A DNA stretch of 64,000 nucleotides from Chelatococcus asaccharovorans (GCF_003201475.1 NZ_QJJK01000002.1:310001-374000), one strand, 5' to 3'. Numbered from the stretch's first letter, positions 33,916-42,519 are shown. A program made the numbers and translations. Notes: generated from the sequence alone by a model not told the origin.

Positions 33916-34377
33916 TCACAGGCTTTCCGCAAGGATCGGCCGGACTTCGAGTGAATTCTCGCCGCGGTGGAAGGCGACGGCCAGGCGGAAGGAATGGGCG
34001 ACGCGTAGCGCCCGATCCATGAAAATCGACGCCACATCCGAGGGGCACAGCGCCCGGACCGTTGCCTGAAAGAGCGTGAGCCAACGCCGGAAATGCTCCT
34101 CGCCGAGGCCGGGGATGGCGAGATGCGGAGCAAGCGGCCGTCCCTCGTAACGGCCTGTGCGCAGCAGCATCGAGGACCAGAAATCGCACATCTTGGCCAG
34201 ATGACGCGGCCATTGCTCGGCAGCGATCGCGCCGTTGAAGACGGGCCCCAGCAGTTCATCCTCGCGGATCCGCGCATAAAAGCCATGCACGACGGCATGG
34301 ATCATCGCCTCGTCGAGAACGGCGGGAAGCGGCGTGCCGTCCGCCAGGAATGTGCGCGGCGCGGGTCGGCCCTTCAT
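33916..34377 (-). CDS. Group III truncated haemoglobin
   Basis: This 153-residue protein has the group III truncated-globin pattern: LDEAMIHAVVHGFYARIREDELLGPVF in helices A-B/C, KMCDFWSSMLL in helix E and EEHFRRWLTLF with His95 as the likely proximal haem ligand. Proteins of this group bind oxygen or nitric oxide. The ATG overlaps the stop of ccoS by 4 bases, so it is the last gene of the cbb3 operon. A role in NO handling or oxygen supply to the oxidase is plausible, and an Rrf2/NsrR-like regulator sits at the other end of the operon. Confidence 0.9.
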   Translation of the reverse strand: MKGRPAPRTFLADGTPLPAVLDEAMIHAVVHGFYARIREDELLGPVFNGAIAAEQWPRHLAKMCDFWSSMLLRTGRYEGRPLAPHLAIPGLGEEHFRRWLTLFQATVRALCPSDVASIFMDRALRVAHSFRLAVAFHRGENSLEVRPILAESL

Positions 34378-34592
34378 GGCTCTCGTCCTTTCTGCTCCGT
34401 GGTTCCCGCCTCGGCAGACCGCGAGCCGCCGGATGCGGCCCCTGCCCGATCGCCGTCGGGATCAAGGAAGATTCTCTCACCCGCGCCTTGAAGGTCGTCG
34501 TACTGGCTGGCGCGCAACGACCAGAAGAAGGCCGCAAGCGCGGCTCCGCCGAGGACGAGCGCCAGGGGAATGAGGAAAACGAGGCTGCTCAT
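34374..34592 (-). CDS. ccoS: cbb3 oxidase maturation protein CcoS
   Basis: This 72-residue protein has one N-terminal membrane helix (LVFLIPLALVLGGAALAAFFW), then RASQYDDLQGAGERIF, the family signature. The polar tail is longer than in most CcoS proteins. CcoS is required for cofactor insertion into cbb3 oxidase. It overlaps the P-type ATPase gene upstream and the truncated haemoglobin gene downstream by 4 bases each. Confidence 0.92.
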   Translation of the reverse strand: MSSLVFLIPLALVLGGAALAAFFWSLRASQYDDLQGAGERIFLDPDGDRAGAASGGSRSAEAGTTEQKGREP

Positions 34593-36853
34593 CGGCCGGG
34601 CTCCAATGCCGGCCCCAGTGCAGCTGCATCCCCGCCAGCGGGCCGCGCGCGGGGGCGGGCGGTCCATCCGGACCCGAGGCGCAGAGCATTCGCGACGACG
34701 ATGACGGACGACAACGACATCGCCAGGGCCGCGATCAAGGGGGTCACCAGGCCGGCAATGGCGATCGGCAGGGCAATCATGTTGTAGATAACGGCCAGTG
34801 CGAAATTCTGGCGGATCAGGCGGCCGGCGTCCCGCGCCACGGCGACCGCCGTCGGCACCGCATCGAGACTATCACGCAGAAACACGAAATCCGCAGCGTT
34901 GCGCCCGATATCGGCGGCCGTGGCCGGTGCCATCGAGACATGGGCGGCGGCGAGCGCCGGGGCATCGTTGAGACCATCGCCAACCATCAGGACCTTGTGA
35001 CCGGCGGCGGCCAGCGCCCTCAAGCGCTCCACCTTCCCGACCGGCAGCAACCGCGCCGCGAAGTCTCCCATGCCGAGCCGCCTCGCGACGGCGCTGACCA
35101 CCGCCTCCCGATCACCGGACAGAATGGTGAGGCCGATGCCGGCATCGCGCAGCCGGCTGACGGCCTCATCGGCGCCGGGACGCAGGGTATCCTCGAAGGT
35201 GAAGCGCACGACAAGCGCCCCGTCGCGGCTCAGCACCGTCCCGGCCGCCCTGTCGGCGGCCGCGCCATCCGCGAGAGCCCATTCCCCTCGCCCCAGGCGA
35301 TAGCGCGCGCCGCCGATCCACGCTTCGATGCCGAGGCCCGGCCACTCGACGACGTCCGCGAGGGGAATGGCGGTCACCGCGCTCTCGGCCGCGATGGCCT
35401 GCGAATAGGGATGCTTCGACCGCGCGCCGAGCGCCGCGGCGATGGCCAGCGCCCCACCGTCAATGGCGTCCCTGTCGAGAAGTCGTGGTCGGCCCAGCGT
35501 CAGGGTCCCGGTCTTGTCGAAGGCGATGGCGTCGATCTCGGCCAGGCGTTCGAGCCCCGCGCCATCCTTGACCATGATGCCATTCTCGAACAGGCGGCGC
35601 GCCGCCACCACCTGCACGATCGGCACCGCAAGCCCCAAGGCGCAGGGGCAGGTGATGATGAGCACCGCAATCGCGATGGTGACAGCCCGGTGCCAGTCGC
35701 CGGTCGCCGCCATCCAGCCGATGAAGGTCAGCAAGGCGGTGGCATGGACGACCGGTGAATAGAGCTGAGCGGCACGATCGGCGAGGCGGCGATAGCGGGC
35801 GCGACCGCCCTCGGCCGCTTCCATCAGGCGGACCATCTCCGCCAGGAAGGAGTTCTCCGCCCGAACCGACGCGACCACCGTCAGGGGTGCGGAGAGGTTG
35901 AGCGTTCCCGCCTGGACCGTCGCGCCGGGTTCGACCCGCCGCGGAACGCCTTCCCCGGTCGCGATGGCGCAGTCGAGGTCGGACATGCCCTCTTCCACCA
36001 CACCATCGACAGGCACGCGGTCACCGGCGGCAAGCAGGATGCGCATCCCCGGCTCGATCGCCGCGACGGGCAGATAGTCCCGGCTGCCGTCCGCACGCAG
36101 CACCGTCGCGCCCCGTGGTGCGAGCCGCACGAGACCACGGACGGCGGCGCGTGCTTTGTCCCGCATCACATGGTCGAGCGTGCGGCCGATCAGGAGGAAA
36201 AAGATCAGCGAGGTCGCGGCGTCGAAATAGGCATGTCGGCCATTGTGGATCGTGTCATAGAGGCTGAGGCCGAAGGCAAGACAGACGCCGACCGAAATCG
36301 GCACGTCCATATTGGTGCGGCCATGGCGCAGCGCGCGCCACGCCGAGGCAAAGAAGATGCGCCCGGAATAGAGGAGGCAGACCAAGGCCAGCGCCGCCGA
36401 GATCCAGTGAAAGGCTTGGCGGGTTTCCGTATCGGCACCCGACCAGACGGAGACCGACAGCAGCATGATATTCATGGCCGCGAAACCGGCAACCGCCAGG
36501 GCGCGGATCAGGCGTCCGAGCTCCGGATCCTTGCGGCCACCATCCACCTCCGACAGGTGGCCGGGAAAGCCGAGCCGCTCCAGCGTCTCCAGCACATCCG
36601 GCGGCGCGGCGCCGCGCCATTTCACGGTGGCGCGCTTCGTCGACAGATTGACGCGGACATGGTCCACACCCGGCAGCTGCATCAGGCCGTGCTCGACGGT
36701 GCGGATGCAGCCGGCGCAGTGCACGCCCGGCACCGACAGATCCGTCTGATAGAGCCCGTCACCCAGATCCCGGCTTGCGAGCCGGACTTCCTCGCGCGCG
36801 GCGATGCGGGCGACGTCCGCCAGCGTGTCGACCGGTAGCGCGCAACAGCTCAT
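34589..36853 (-). CDS. ccoI: Copper-type P1B ATPase for cbb3 oxidase assembly (CcoI/FixI)
   Basis: This 754-residue P1B-type ATPase has an N-terminal heavy-metal domain with GVHCAGC (Cys46, Cys49). The intramembrane metal site CPC lies in ITCPCALGLAVP, the phosphorylation motif is DKTGTLTLG, and the hinge is MVGDGLNDAPAL. CcoI exports copper to the periplasm for the CuB centre of cbb3 oxidase. ATG 36853 overlaps the stop of the DUF2189 gene and the peptide starts MSCCALP; the longer frame lies inside that gene. In this operon it takes the place of fixI but is not preceded by fixG. Confidence 0.93.
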   Translation of the reverse strand: MSCCALPVDTLADVARIAAREEVRLASRDLGDGLYQTDLSVPGVHCAGCIRTVEHGLMQLPGVDHVRVNLSTKRATVKWRGAAPPDVLETLERLGFPGHLSEVDGGRKDPELGRLIRALAVAGFAAMNIMLLSVSVWSGADTETRQAFHWISAALALVCLLYSGRIFFASAWRALRHGRTNMDVPISVGVCLAFGLSLYDTIHNGRHAYFDAATSLIFFLLIGRTLDHVMRDKARAAVRGLVRLAPRGATVLRADGSRDYLPVAAIEPGMRILLAAGDRVPVDGVVEEGMSDLDCAIATGEGVPRRVEPGATVQAGTLNLSAPLTVVASVRAENSFLAEMVRLMEAAEGGRARYRRLADRAAQLYSPVVHATALLTFIGWMAATGDWHRAVTIAIAVLIITCPCALGLAVPIVQVVAARRLFENGIMVKDGAGLERLAEIDAIAFDKTGTLTLGRPRLLDRDAIDGGALAIAAALGARSKHPYSQAIAAESAVTAIPLADVVEWPGLGIEAWIGGARYRLGRGEWALADGAAADRAAGTVLSRDGALVVRFTFEDTLRPGADEAVSRLRDAGIGLTILSGDREAVVSAVARRLGMGDFAARLLPVGKVERLRALAAAGHKVLMVGDGLNDAPALAAAHVSMAPATAADIGRNAADFVFLRDSLDAVPTAVAVARDAGRLIRQNFALAVIYNMIALPIAIAGLVTPLIAALAMSLSSVIVVANALRLGSGWTARPRARPAGGDAAALGPALEPGR

Positions 36854-37635
36854 GCGATCGCCCTGTAGCTGTGCCAGGTCGCATGGCCGAGCAGCGGGAA
36901 CACGACGATCAGGCCAATCAGGCCGGTCGCCACGCTGAGAAGGAACAACGCCAGCACGATGGCCCCCCAGGCCAGCATGACGGGCAGATTGTTCCATACG
37001 AGCGAGATGCTTGTGCCCATCGCCGTGAAGGCATCGGTCTTCTCGTCAAGCAGCATGGGGATCGCGAAGGTGCTGATGGCGAAGGAGAAGGCCGCGAACA
37101 GGCCGCCGACGGCGCTGCCGACGACCAGCATCCCCCACCCCTCCGGGGTGTTGAGCAGCATGGCGACCACGCCGTCGAGGCCCGGAAAGGCCCTCAGCCC
37201 GAAGAACAGCGCGTAGATGATCACCGCCGCCCGCATCCAGACGAGCATCAGCAGGCACAGGATCGCCCCGGTGTACCAGACCTGCGCACCGGACGCCGCC
37301 TTGACGAACAGCATCCGCGCAAGACTGACGGACCGACCGTCCTCGATGTCGCGGCTTTTCTGATAGAGGCCAATCGCGACAAGCGGGCCCACGACCATGA
37401 AGCCGGCCAGCGCCGGGAAGAGAATATAGTCGAGCTTGAGCCGGAACAGCTCCCAGACGATGACAATGGATACGGCGAATATGGCCAGCCCATAGGCGAG
37501 GCTGGGCAGGGGCTTGTGCCAGAGGTCGCGCCAACCTTTAGCCAGCCAATCAAAGGCCGCACGGGCCGGCAGATTGCGCCGGCGGCGGGCGGCAAGCGGC
37601 AGTGGCATAGCCTCGATGGTGTCGTTCGTTCCCAT
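36850..37635 (-). CDS. DUF2189-type membrane protein
   Basis: This 261-residue integral membrane protein has about six hydrophobic segments, beginning SLAYGLAIFAVSIVIVWELF. The stretches FPALAGFMVVGPLVAIGLYQKSR and FAISTFAIPMLLDEK match the DUF2189 family as I know it. GGAGGGGAC lies just before ATG 37635. It sits between the small membrane protein and the copper ATPase gene, in the place where ccoG/ccoH normally occur. An accessory role in cbb3 assembly or respiration is inferred from position only. Confidence 0.85.
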   Translation of the reverse strand: MGTNDTIEAMPLPLAARRRRNLPARAAFDWLAKGWRDLWHKPLPSLAYGLAIFAVSIVIVWELFRLKLDYILFPALAGFMVVGPLVAIGLYQKSRDIEDGRSVSLARMLFVKAASGAQVWYTGAILCLLMLVWMRAAVIIYALFFGLRAFPGLDGVVAMLLNTPEGWGMLVVGSAVGGLFAAFSFAISTFAIPMLLDEKTDAFTAMGTSISLVWNNLPVMLAWGAIVLALFLLSVATGLIGLIVVFPLLGHATWHSYRAIA

Positions 37636-37648
37636 ACTGTCCCCTCCC

Positions 37649-37858
37649 TCAGCAGGCCGACCGGGCGGCACGGAAAGTACCTGCAGCCCCTGTCGATTTC
37701 TCGTGGGGCACGCAGTCCGGCTGCGAGACAACCGCCACATAGACGAGATGGGCATTGGCCGCGATGAGCAGCGCGATGCCGGCGCCGGCTATCGCCAGAG
37801 CCACAAAGCGCCAGTTGATGCGGGACACGTGGGGTGTCGTCGCTGGATGCCCGGTCAT
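37649..37858 (-). CDS. Small single-span membrane protein in the cbb3 operon
   Basis: This 69-residue protein has a cytoplasmic start (MTGHPATTPHVSRINWR), one membrane helix (FVALAIAGAGIALLIAANAHLVYVAV) and a tail with CVPH. The ATG overlaps the stop of ccoP in an ATGA arrangement. It could be a reduced FixH/CcoH-like factor or another small assembly protein, but the sequence does not show the conserved CcoH domain. Two cysteines occur in the tail (DCVP and the final residue). Confidence 0.65.
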   Translation of the reverse strand: MTGHPATTPHVSRINWRFVALAIAGAGIALLIAANAHLVYVAVVSQPDCVPHEKSTGAAGTFRAARSAC

Positions 37859-38859
37859 GGCTTTCCCCCACCCCCGGTTCCGTTCTTGCCAAGCGAAGCA
37901 TCCTCAGCAAGAGACGCATCCTGGCCAAGAGACGCATCCTTTCCAAGAGACGCATCCTTTCCAAGAGACCCATCCTTGCCAAGAGACCCATCCTGGCCAA
38001 GCGTGCCGACGTAGAGCGTGAGCAGCTTGATGTCAGCCGGCGACAGGCGACCCTGCCAATGCGGCATATGTCCCTGCCGGCCGCCGTAGATCGTCGTATA
38101 GACCGACTGCGCGTCGCCGCCGTAGATCCAGTGCGGGTCCGTCAGGTCCGGCGCGCCGACATCGCGAATGCCTTTCCCATTCTCGCCGTGGCAGGAGACG
38201 CAGTTGGCCTTGAACACCTCCTTGCCGGCGGGAAGTCGCGCCTGCTCGCTCGCATTGAGCGGCTGGCCCGACAGCGAGCGGACATAGGCGGCAACGCTGT
38301 TCACCTGATCCGACGTCAGGATGCCGTCGCGCCCAAAGGCCAGCATCTGCGAGACGCGGGTGCCCCCGTCGGTGGAGTTGATGCCGGCGCGGATCGTCTG
38401 GGCGATCGTCTCGGGATCGCCACCCCAGAGCCACGCGCCCGCGGTGAGATTGGGAAAGCCGGGGCCTCCCGTTCCCTTCACGCCGTGACAGACGGCGCAA
38501 TTGTCGGCGAAGAGCGTAGGCCCGGTTTCGCGCACATGGCGCATCAGGGCCTCGTCGCCGGCGATCTCGGCGAAGCTCTTATTGGCGATCTTATCCATCC
38601 AGCCGGCGCGCGCCGCCGCGGCTTCCTGAACCTGGCGGGTCACCACCTCACGCTGGTCAAACCCCAGAATACCCTTCGTATACGTACTGAAAAGCGGCCA
38701 GGCTGGCATGAATATCCAGTATATAATCGCAAATAGCGTCGTTACTGCAAGAAAAAACAGGACGAAACGCGGAACCGGCGTGTTGAGCTCTTCGATTCCA
38801 TTCCATTCATGGCCGGTTGTCATCCGACCTGTGACGGGGTCTCTGTGTTCCGTTCCCAT
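37855..38859 (-). CDS. ccoP: cbb3-type cytochrome c oxidase diheme subunit CcoP
   Basis: This 334-residue subunit has an N-terminal membrane anchor (FVLFFLAVTTLFAIIYWIF, about 32-50). Two cytochrome c domains follow, with haem sites CAVCH (121-125) and CVSCH (220-224). It passes electrons from cytochrome c to CcoO and CcoN. After the normal end of the fold (LTLYVGTLGQ) there is an extra tail of about 45 residues made of roughly seven six-residue repeats of the type D-A-S-L-G-K, which I have not seen in CcoP. It lies after ccoQ with a 3-base gap. Confidence 0.95.
   Translation of the reverse strand: MGTEHRDPVTGRMTTGHEWNGIEELNTPVPRFVLFFLAVTTLFAIIYWIFMPAWPLFSTYTKGILGFDQREVVTRQVQEAAAARAGWMDKIANKSFAEIAGDEALMRHVRETGPTLFADNCAVCHGVKGTGGPGFPNLTAGAWLWGGDPETIAQTIRAGINSTDGGTRVSQMLAFGRDGILTSDQVNSVAAYVRSLSGQPLNASEQARLPAGKEVFKANCVSCHGENGKGIRDVGAPDLTDPHWIYGGDAQSVYTTIYGGRQGHMPHWQGRLSPADIKLLTLYVGTLGQDGSLGKDGSLGKDASLGKDASLGQDASLAEDASLGKNGTGGGGKP
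37882..38003. repeat. 18-bp tandem repeat inside the 3' end of ccoP
   Basis: The unit AAGAGACGCATCCTTTCC (plus strand) is repeated about seven times with point changes (TTTCC/TGGCC/TTGCC, GACGC/GACCC). It is in frame with ccoP, so each copy adds six residues. The central copies are almost identical, which indicates recent slippage or expansion and likely strain-to-strain copy-number variation. Confidence 0.9.
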
Positions 38860-38862
38860 CGC

Positions 38863-39033
38863 CTAATCCCCCGGCCGGTCGTCTTTATTGAAAATGCTGT
38901 TCTTGGCCCGGTCGAAGCGCTTTCGATTCGAGGGCCACAGCGCATAGACCAGGACCACTGCGGCCAGCGCGATCAGGTAGAACAGGCCCCAGCTCTTCGA
39001 GAAGGCCACGAGCGTTTGATGATCGAACGTCAT
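38863..39033 (-). CDS. ccoQ: cbb3-type oxidase small subunit CcoQ
   Basis: This 56-residue protein has one membrane helix (WGLFYLIALAAVVLVYALWP) followed by the conserved PSNRKRFDRAKNSIF tail. CcoQ stabilises the cbb3 complex. ATG 39033 begins MTFDHQTLVAFSKSW. It lies between ccoO and ccoP with very short gaps, the usual gene order. Confidence 0.93.
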   Translation of the reverse strand: MTFDHQTLVAFSKSWGLFYLIALAAVVLVYALWPSNRKRFDRAKNSIFNKDDRPGD

Positions 39034-39037
39034 CGTC

Positions 39038-39766
39038 TCACTCCTGTGCCGCTGCGGTCTTCTGCGCCGCATCGGTCAGGCGGCCCAGCACCTGGAGATA
39101 GGCGACGAGCGCATCCATCTCCGTCAGCCGACCGGCGCTGCCATCGAAGGCGCGGACGTTGGTCGCCTCGCCATAGCGCGCCGTCACGCCGCTCGCATAG
39201 GGGCTGTCGGGATTGGCCTGTCCGTAGGCATCGGCGCCCGCATTGGCGATCATGTCGTCGGTATAGGGAACGCCTACCCTGCGCTGCGCGGCCAGATGCA
39301 AGCCGAGATCGTCGGTCTTGAGTCCATTGCGCTTCAGCCAGGCGTAGCGCGGCATCACCGATTGCGGCACGACATCGCGCGGGTTGATGAGATGCGCGAC
39401 CTGCCAGGCGTCGGAATATTTGCCACCGACGCGCGCGAGATCCGGGCCGGTGCGTTTGGACCCCCACAGCATGGGGTGATCATATTGGGATTCGACCGCC
39501 AGCGAGAACGGGCCATAGCGCTCGACTTCGTCGCGCAGCGTTCGGATCATCTGGGAGTGGCAGGCATAGCAGCCCTCCCGGATGTAGATGTTGCGGCCGG
39601 CAACCTCCAGCGGCGTATAAACACGCATGTCGGGCGCCTGCTCGACCGTCTCGTGGATCGTGAAGAGGGGCGCGATCTCAACGAAGCCGCCGATGGCCGA
39701 CACGCCGACAATGGCCAAGACGAAGCCGATGGCGCTGCGTTCGAGTTTCCGGTGAAAATTCGGCAT
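39038..39766 (-). CDS. ccoO: cbb3-type cytochrome c oxidase monoheme subunit CcoO
   Basis: This 242-residue subunit has an N-terminal membrane anchor (FVLAIVGVSAIGGFVEI). The haem c motif CYACH is at residues 66-70, directly after GRNIYIREG, as expected, and VPQSVMPRY supplies the axial methionine region. ATG 39766 fits the family start. It is placed four bases after ccoN and before ccoQ. Confidence 0.95.
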   Translation of the reverse strand: MPNFHRKLERSAIGFVLAIVGVSAIGGFVEIAPLFTIHETVEQAPDMRVYTPLEVAGRNIYIREGCYACHSQMIRTLRDEVERYGPFSLAVESQYDHPMLWGSKRTGPDLARVGGKYSDAWQVAHLINPRDVVPQSVMPRYAWLKRNGLKTDDLGLHLAAQRRVGVPYTDDMIANAGADAYGQANPDSPYASGVTARYGEATNVRAFDGSAGRLTEMDALVAYLQVLGRLTDAAQKTAAAQE

Positions 39767-39770
39767 CGTC

Positions 39771-41420
39771 TTATTCCCCCGGCACGAGTGCAGCGCTGGC
39801 CGGCACGTCGACCGTGTCACGCCCGGCCGCCTCGGCCCGCCGCGACATGCGGATCGTCATCCAGATATTGTAGGAAGCAACGACAGCCCCGGCGAAGAAG
39901 AACAACCCGCCGACCGTCCGCGCGATATAATAGGGACGCATCGCGACCAGACTGTCGATGAAGGAATAGGCGAGCGTCCCGCTGTCGTTATAGGTCCGCC
40001 ACATCAGCCCCTGGATGATGCCCGAGTTCCACATCGCGAAGACGTAGATGATGGTGCCGATCAGCGCGAGCCAGAAATGCACCTCCACCAGCGCCGGCGA
40101 ATAGATGCGCTCCTGTTTCCACATCCAGGGAACGAGCGCGTAGAGCGAGCCGAAGGTGATCATCGCCACCCAGCCGAGCGCGCCGGCATGGACGTGGCCG
40201 ATGGTCCAATCCGTGTAATGCGACAGCGAATTGACGGCGCGGATCGCCATGAACGATCCCTCGAAGGTCGACAGTCCGTAGAAGACGGCCGCAACCATCA
40301 TGAAGCGCAGCGTGGCATCGTCGCGCACCTTGTGCCACGCGCCGTTCAACGTCGCCAGCGCATTGCCGGCCGAGGCCCATGACGGCACCAGGAGCACGAT
40401 GGAGAAGGTCATGCCGAGCGTCTGCACCCACTGCGGCAAGGCCGTATAGTGCAAGTGATGCGAGCCCGCCCACATATACATGAAGGTGATGCCCCAGAAG
40501 CTGATGATCGACAGCCGGTAGGAGAAAATCGGTCGCCCGGCACGCTTCGGCAGATAGTAATACATCATGCCCAGGAAGCCCGCGGTCAGGAAGAACGCCA
40601 CGGCATTATGCCCGTACCACCATTGCGTCATCGCGTCCTGCACGCCGGAGAACAGCGAATAGCTCTTGGCATGCCCCAGCGAGACCGGCACCGCGAGGTT
40701 GTTGACGATGTGCAGGATCGCCACGACCAGGATGAAGGCCATGTAGTACCAGTTCGCCACATAGATATGCGGCTCCTTGCGGCGCTGCAGCGTGCGGATA
40801 TAGATCAGGAAATAGACGACCCAGACGATGACGAGCCAGAGGTCTGCATACCATTCGGGTTCGGCATATTCCTTTGACTGGGTCACCCCCATGAAATAGC
40901 CGCTCGCCGCCAGCACGCAGAACAGGTTGTAGCCGATCAGCACGAACCACGGACTGAACTGATCCGGCAGCCGCGCCCGTGAGGTGCGCTGAAGAACATG
41001 GAGGGATGTCGCGATCAGGGCATTACCGCCAAAGCCAAAGATCACGCCCGAGGTATGGACAGGCCGGAGGCGGCCGAAACTGGCCCAGGCGGCATCGAAG
41101 GTCAGATCGGGCCAGGCGAGAAGCGCAGCCACCCAGACCCCAAAGAACATGCCGATCACGGCCCAGATCATCGCCAGAACGATGCCGGCCTTCGTCGGAT
41201 CATCGTAGTATTGCGAAAGGCGATCTTCCGGGGGTTCCGGATCGAGATACCGGGTGGCCACCAGGGCGATGACCCCAAGACTGAAAGCCAGGACGATGAA
41301 GCCATGTGCGCCGATGAGATCGTTGCGCCCGACAATCGCCATGGCGAGCCCGCAAACGGCAATGAGCCCCGCTATCACAAGGGCGAGCCTTCGCTCCGAA
41401 ACCGTTAGTCCTGAGACCAT
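39771..41420 (-). CDS. ccoN: cbb3-type cytochrome c oxidase catalytic subunit CcoN
   Basis: This 549-residue haem-copper oxidase subunit I has twelve hydrophobic segments plus an extra N-terminal pair. The histidines that hold the low-spin haem, the high-spin haem and CuB are visible in VHTSGVIFGF, WYGHNAVAFF, GSHHLHYT and IGHVHAGALGW. The enzyme reduces oxygen to water at high affinity and pumps protons under microaerobic conditions. It follows the Rrf2-like regulator gene by only 20 bases, so its promoter is probably further upstream, near the FNR-type box at 42349. Confidence 0.96.
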   Translation of the reverse strand: MVSGLTVSERRLALVIAGLIAVCGLAMAIVGRNDLIGAHGFIVLAFSLGVIALVATRYLDPEPPEDRLSQYYDDPTKAGIVLAMIWAVIGMFFGVWVAALLAWPDLTFDAAWASFGRLRPVHTSGVIFGFGGNALIATSLHVLQRTSRARLPDQFSPWFVLIGYNLFCVLAASGYFMGVTQSKEYAEPEWYADLWLVIVWVVYFLIYIRTLQRRKEPHIYVANWYYMAFILVVAILHIVNNLAVPVSLGHAKSYSLFSGVQDAMTQWWYGHNAVAFFLTAGFLGMMYYYLPKRAGRPIFSYRLSIISFWGITFMYMWAGSHHLHYTALPQWVQTLGMTFSIVLLVPSWASAGNALATLNGAWHKVRDDATLRFMMVAAVFYGLSTFEGSFMAIRAVNSLSHYTDWTIGHVHAGALGWVAMITFGSLYALVPWMWKQERIYSPALVEVHFWLALIGTIIYVFAMWNSGIIQGLMWRTYNDSGTLAYSFIDSLVAMRPYYIARTVGGLFFFAGAVVASYNIWMTIRMSRRAEAAGRDTVDVPASAALVPGE

Positions 41421-41440
41421 TTATTTGCCCTTCCCCAGGT

Positions 41441-41887
41441 TTAGGCGATCGCCTCGCTGATACCGAGCAAGGGCTTGAGCACAGCCCTGTTGCGGACGAT
41501 GTCAGCGAGCGTGTACGTGTCGAGGACTGCGAGATAGGCCGCGAGCGCTTCGGCGAACACACCCTTCAGCCTGCAGGCCGGCGAGATCGCACAGGTGCCG
41601 CCGACCCCTTGCATGCATTCGACCAACGAGAAATCCTCCTCCGTCGCGCGCACGAGCGCACCGATATTGATCTCGGCCGGCGCCTTGGCGATACGGATGC
41701 CGCCGGATCGCCCACGGATCGTCTCGATCAAACCAAGGTTGCGCAACGTAAGCGCGACCTTGAGAAGGTGGTTCCGCGAAAGGCCATAGGTCACAGCGAC
41801 ATCATTCACCGTGCAGACACCGTCCGGCCGCAATGCGGCATAGATCAGCATTCTGAGCGCATAGTCGGTATGAAACGTCATGCGCAT
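41441..41887 (-). CDS. Rrf2-family regulator, NsrR-like (iron-sulfur)
   Basis: This 148-residue regulator has an N-terminal winged helix (MRMTFHTDYALRMLIY, then SRNHLLKVALTLRNLG). The iron-sulfur cysteines Cys91, Cys99 and Cys105 (ECMQGVGGTCAISPAC) have the three-cysteine spacing of NsrR and RirA. NsrR-type proteins sense nitric oxide. ATG 41887 gives the typical start; ATG 41881 would give an ATGA overlap with the preceding gene. Its place inside the cbb3 operon, with a group III haemoglobin at the end, suggests feedback from NO or iron-sulfur status on respiration. Confidence 0.9.
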   Translation of the reverse strand: MRMTFHTDYALRMLIYAALRPDGVCTVNDVAVTYGLSRNHLLKVALTLRNLGLIETIRGRSGGIRIAKAPAEINIGALVRATEEDFSLVECMQGVGGTCAISPACRLKGVFAEALAAYLAVLDTYTLADIVRNRAVLKPLLGISEAIA

Positions 41888-42402
41888 CGCTGGACGTCCC
41901 GCGGTGCGCGGAGCGCCGAGAGCGCGTCGATCGACAGCCCAACCAGCAACACAACCTTCAGGGCTTCCGCGGCGATGTAGAGGCGATGGTGAGGCGTGCC
42001 CGGCACCATGACTCCGGCGATTATCTGGCTGACCCGTGCATCGAGCAGAGGCAGCAACCATACGGCCTGGATGATCAGCACGAGAGCGAGGATGGCAATG
42101 ACGCCCAGGCGCAGGTTGCGCGACTGCGGCGAGAGAAGTGTGGTTGCGAACACTATTGCGCAAAGGGCCCACTCGGTTTTCGAAAGCAATGCGAAGGTGA
42201 CACGACCAACGTCGAGCGCGGTTGGCAGATCCAGCGATGGCGCCTGGAACTTCACCGGTGTTGCCAGAAACGATACGCCGAGCAGCCCCCCGAGCCAGAT
42301 CATGGCGACAAAGCCAAATGCAATGTCGCTGAAACTCCGCCAAACGCTTTGATCGCGATCAAATTGCGGCAGGACCTTTTGTGAGTCACGTGCATCCGGC
42401 AT
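41878..42402 (-). CDS. Four-span membrane protein of unknown function (DUF4149-like)
   Basis: This protein of up to 174 residues has four hydrophobic segments and the stretch WLGGLLGVSFLATPVKFQ near residue 40. The general pattern is that of DUF4149-like or TMEM205-like proteins, which is only a tentative match. It is the first gene of the cbb3 operon and overlaps the Rrf2-like gene. The FNR-type box at 42349-42362 lies inside its first codons. Either the true start is further in (for example ATG 42303) or transcription of the cco genes begins inside this frame. Confidence 0.6.
   Translation of the reverse strand: MPDARDSQKVLPQFDRDQSVWRSFSDIAFGFVAMIWLGGLLGVSFLATPVKFQAPSLDLPTALDVGRVTFALLSKTEWALCAIVFATTLLSPQSRNLRLGVIAILALVLIIQAVWLLPLLDARVSQIIAGVMVPGTPHHRLYIAAEALKVVLLVGLSIDALSALRAPRDVQRCA
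42349..42362. promoter_or_regulatory. FNR/FixK-type anaerobox TTGAT-CGCG-ATCAA
   Basis: This is a perfect match to the FNR/FixK consensus TTGAT-N4-ATCAA. It lies upstream of the whole minus-strand operon that contains ccoNOQP. Activation of cbb3 oxidase genes by FNR or FixK at such boxes is well established in Alphaproteobacteria. It falls within the first 20 codons of the annotated 174-residue gene. Confidence 0.8.
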
Positions 42403-42519
42403 TGCTCCTCCTGCATCGCAATCGCACCGGCCTTTAAAGCGGTATTATAGATGCCACTTTTTTCACAGACAAGAGCAAAGCCGGCCACGCCATCTCATGC
42501 CGCCGGTCTAGTCTAGGGC

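Noticed and set aside
37882-38003. CRISPR-like array
   Set aside because: The units are contiguous 18-bp repeats without spacers and are in frame with ccoP.
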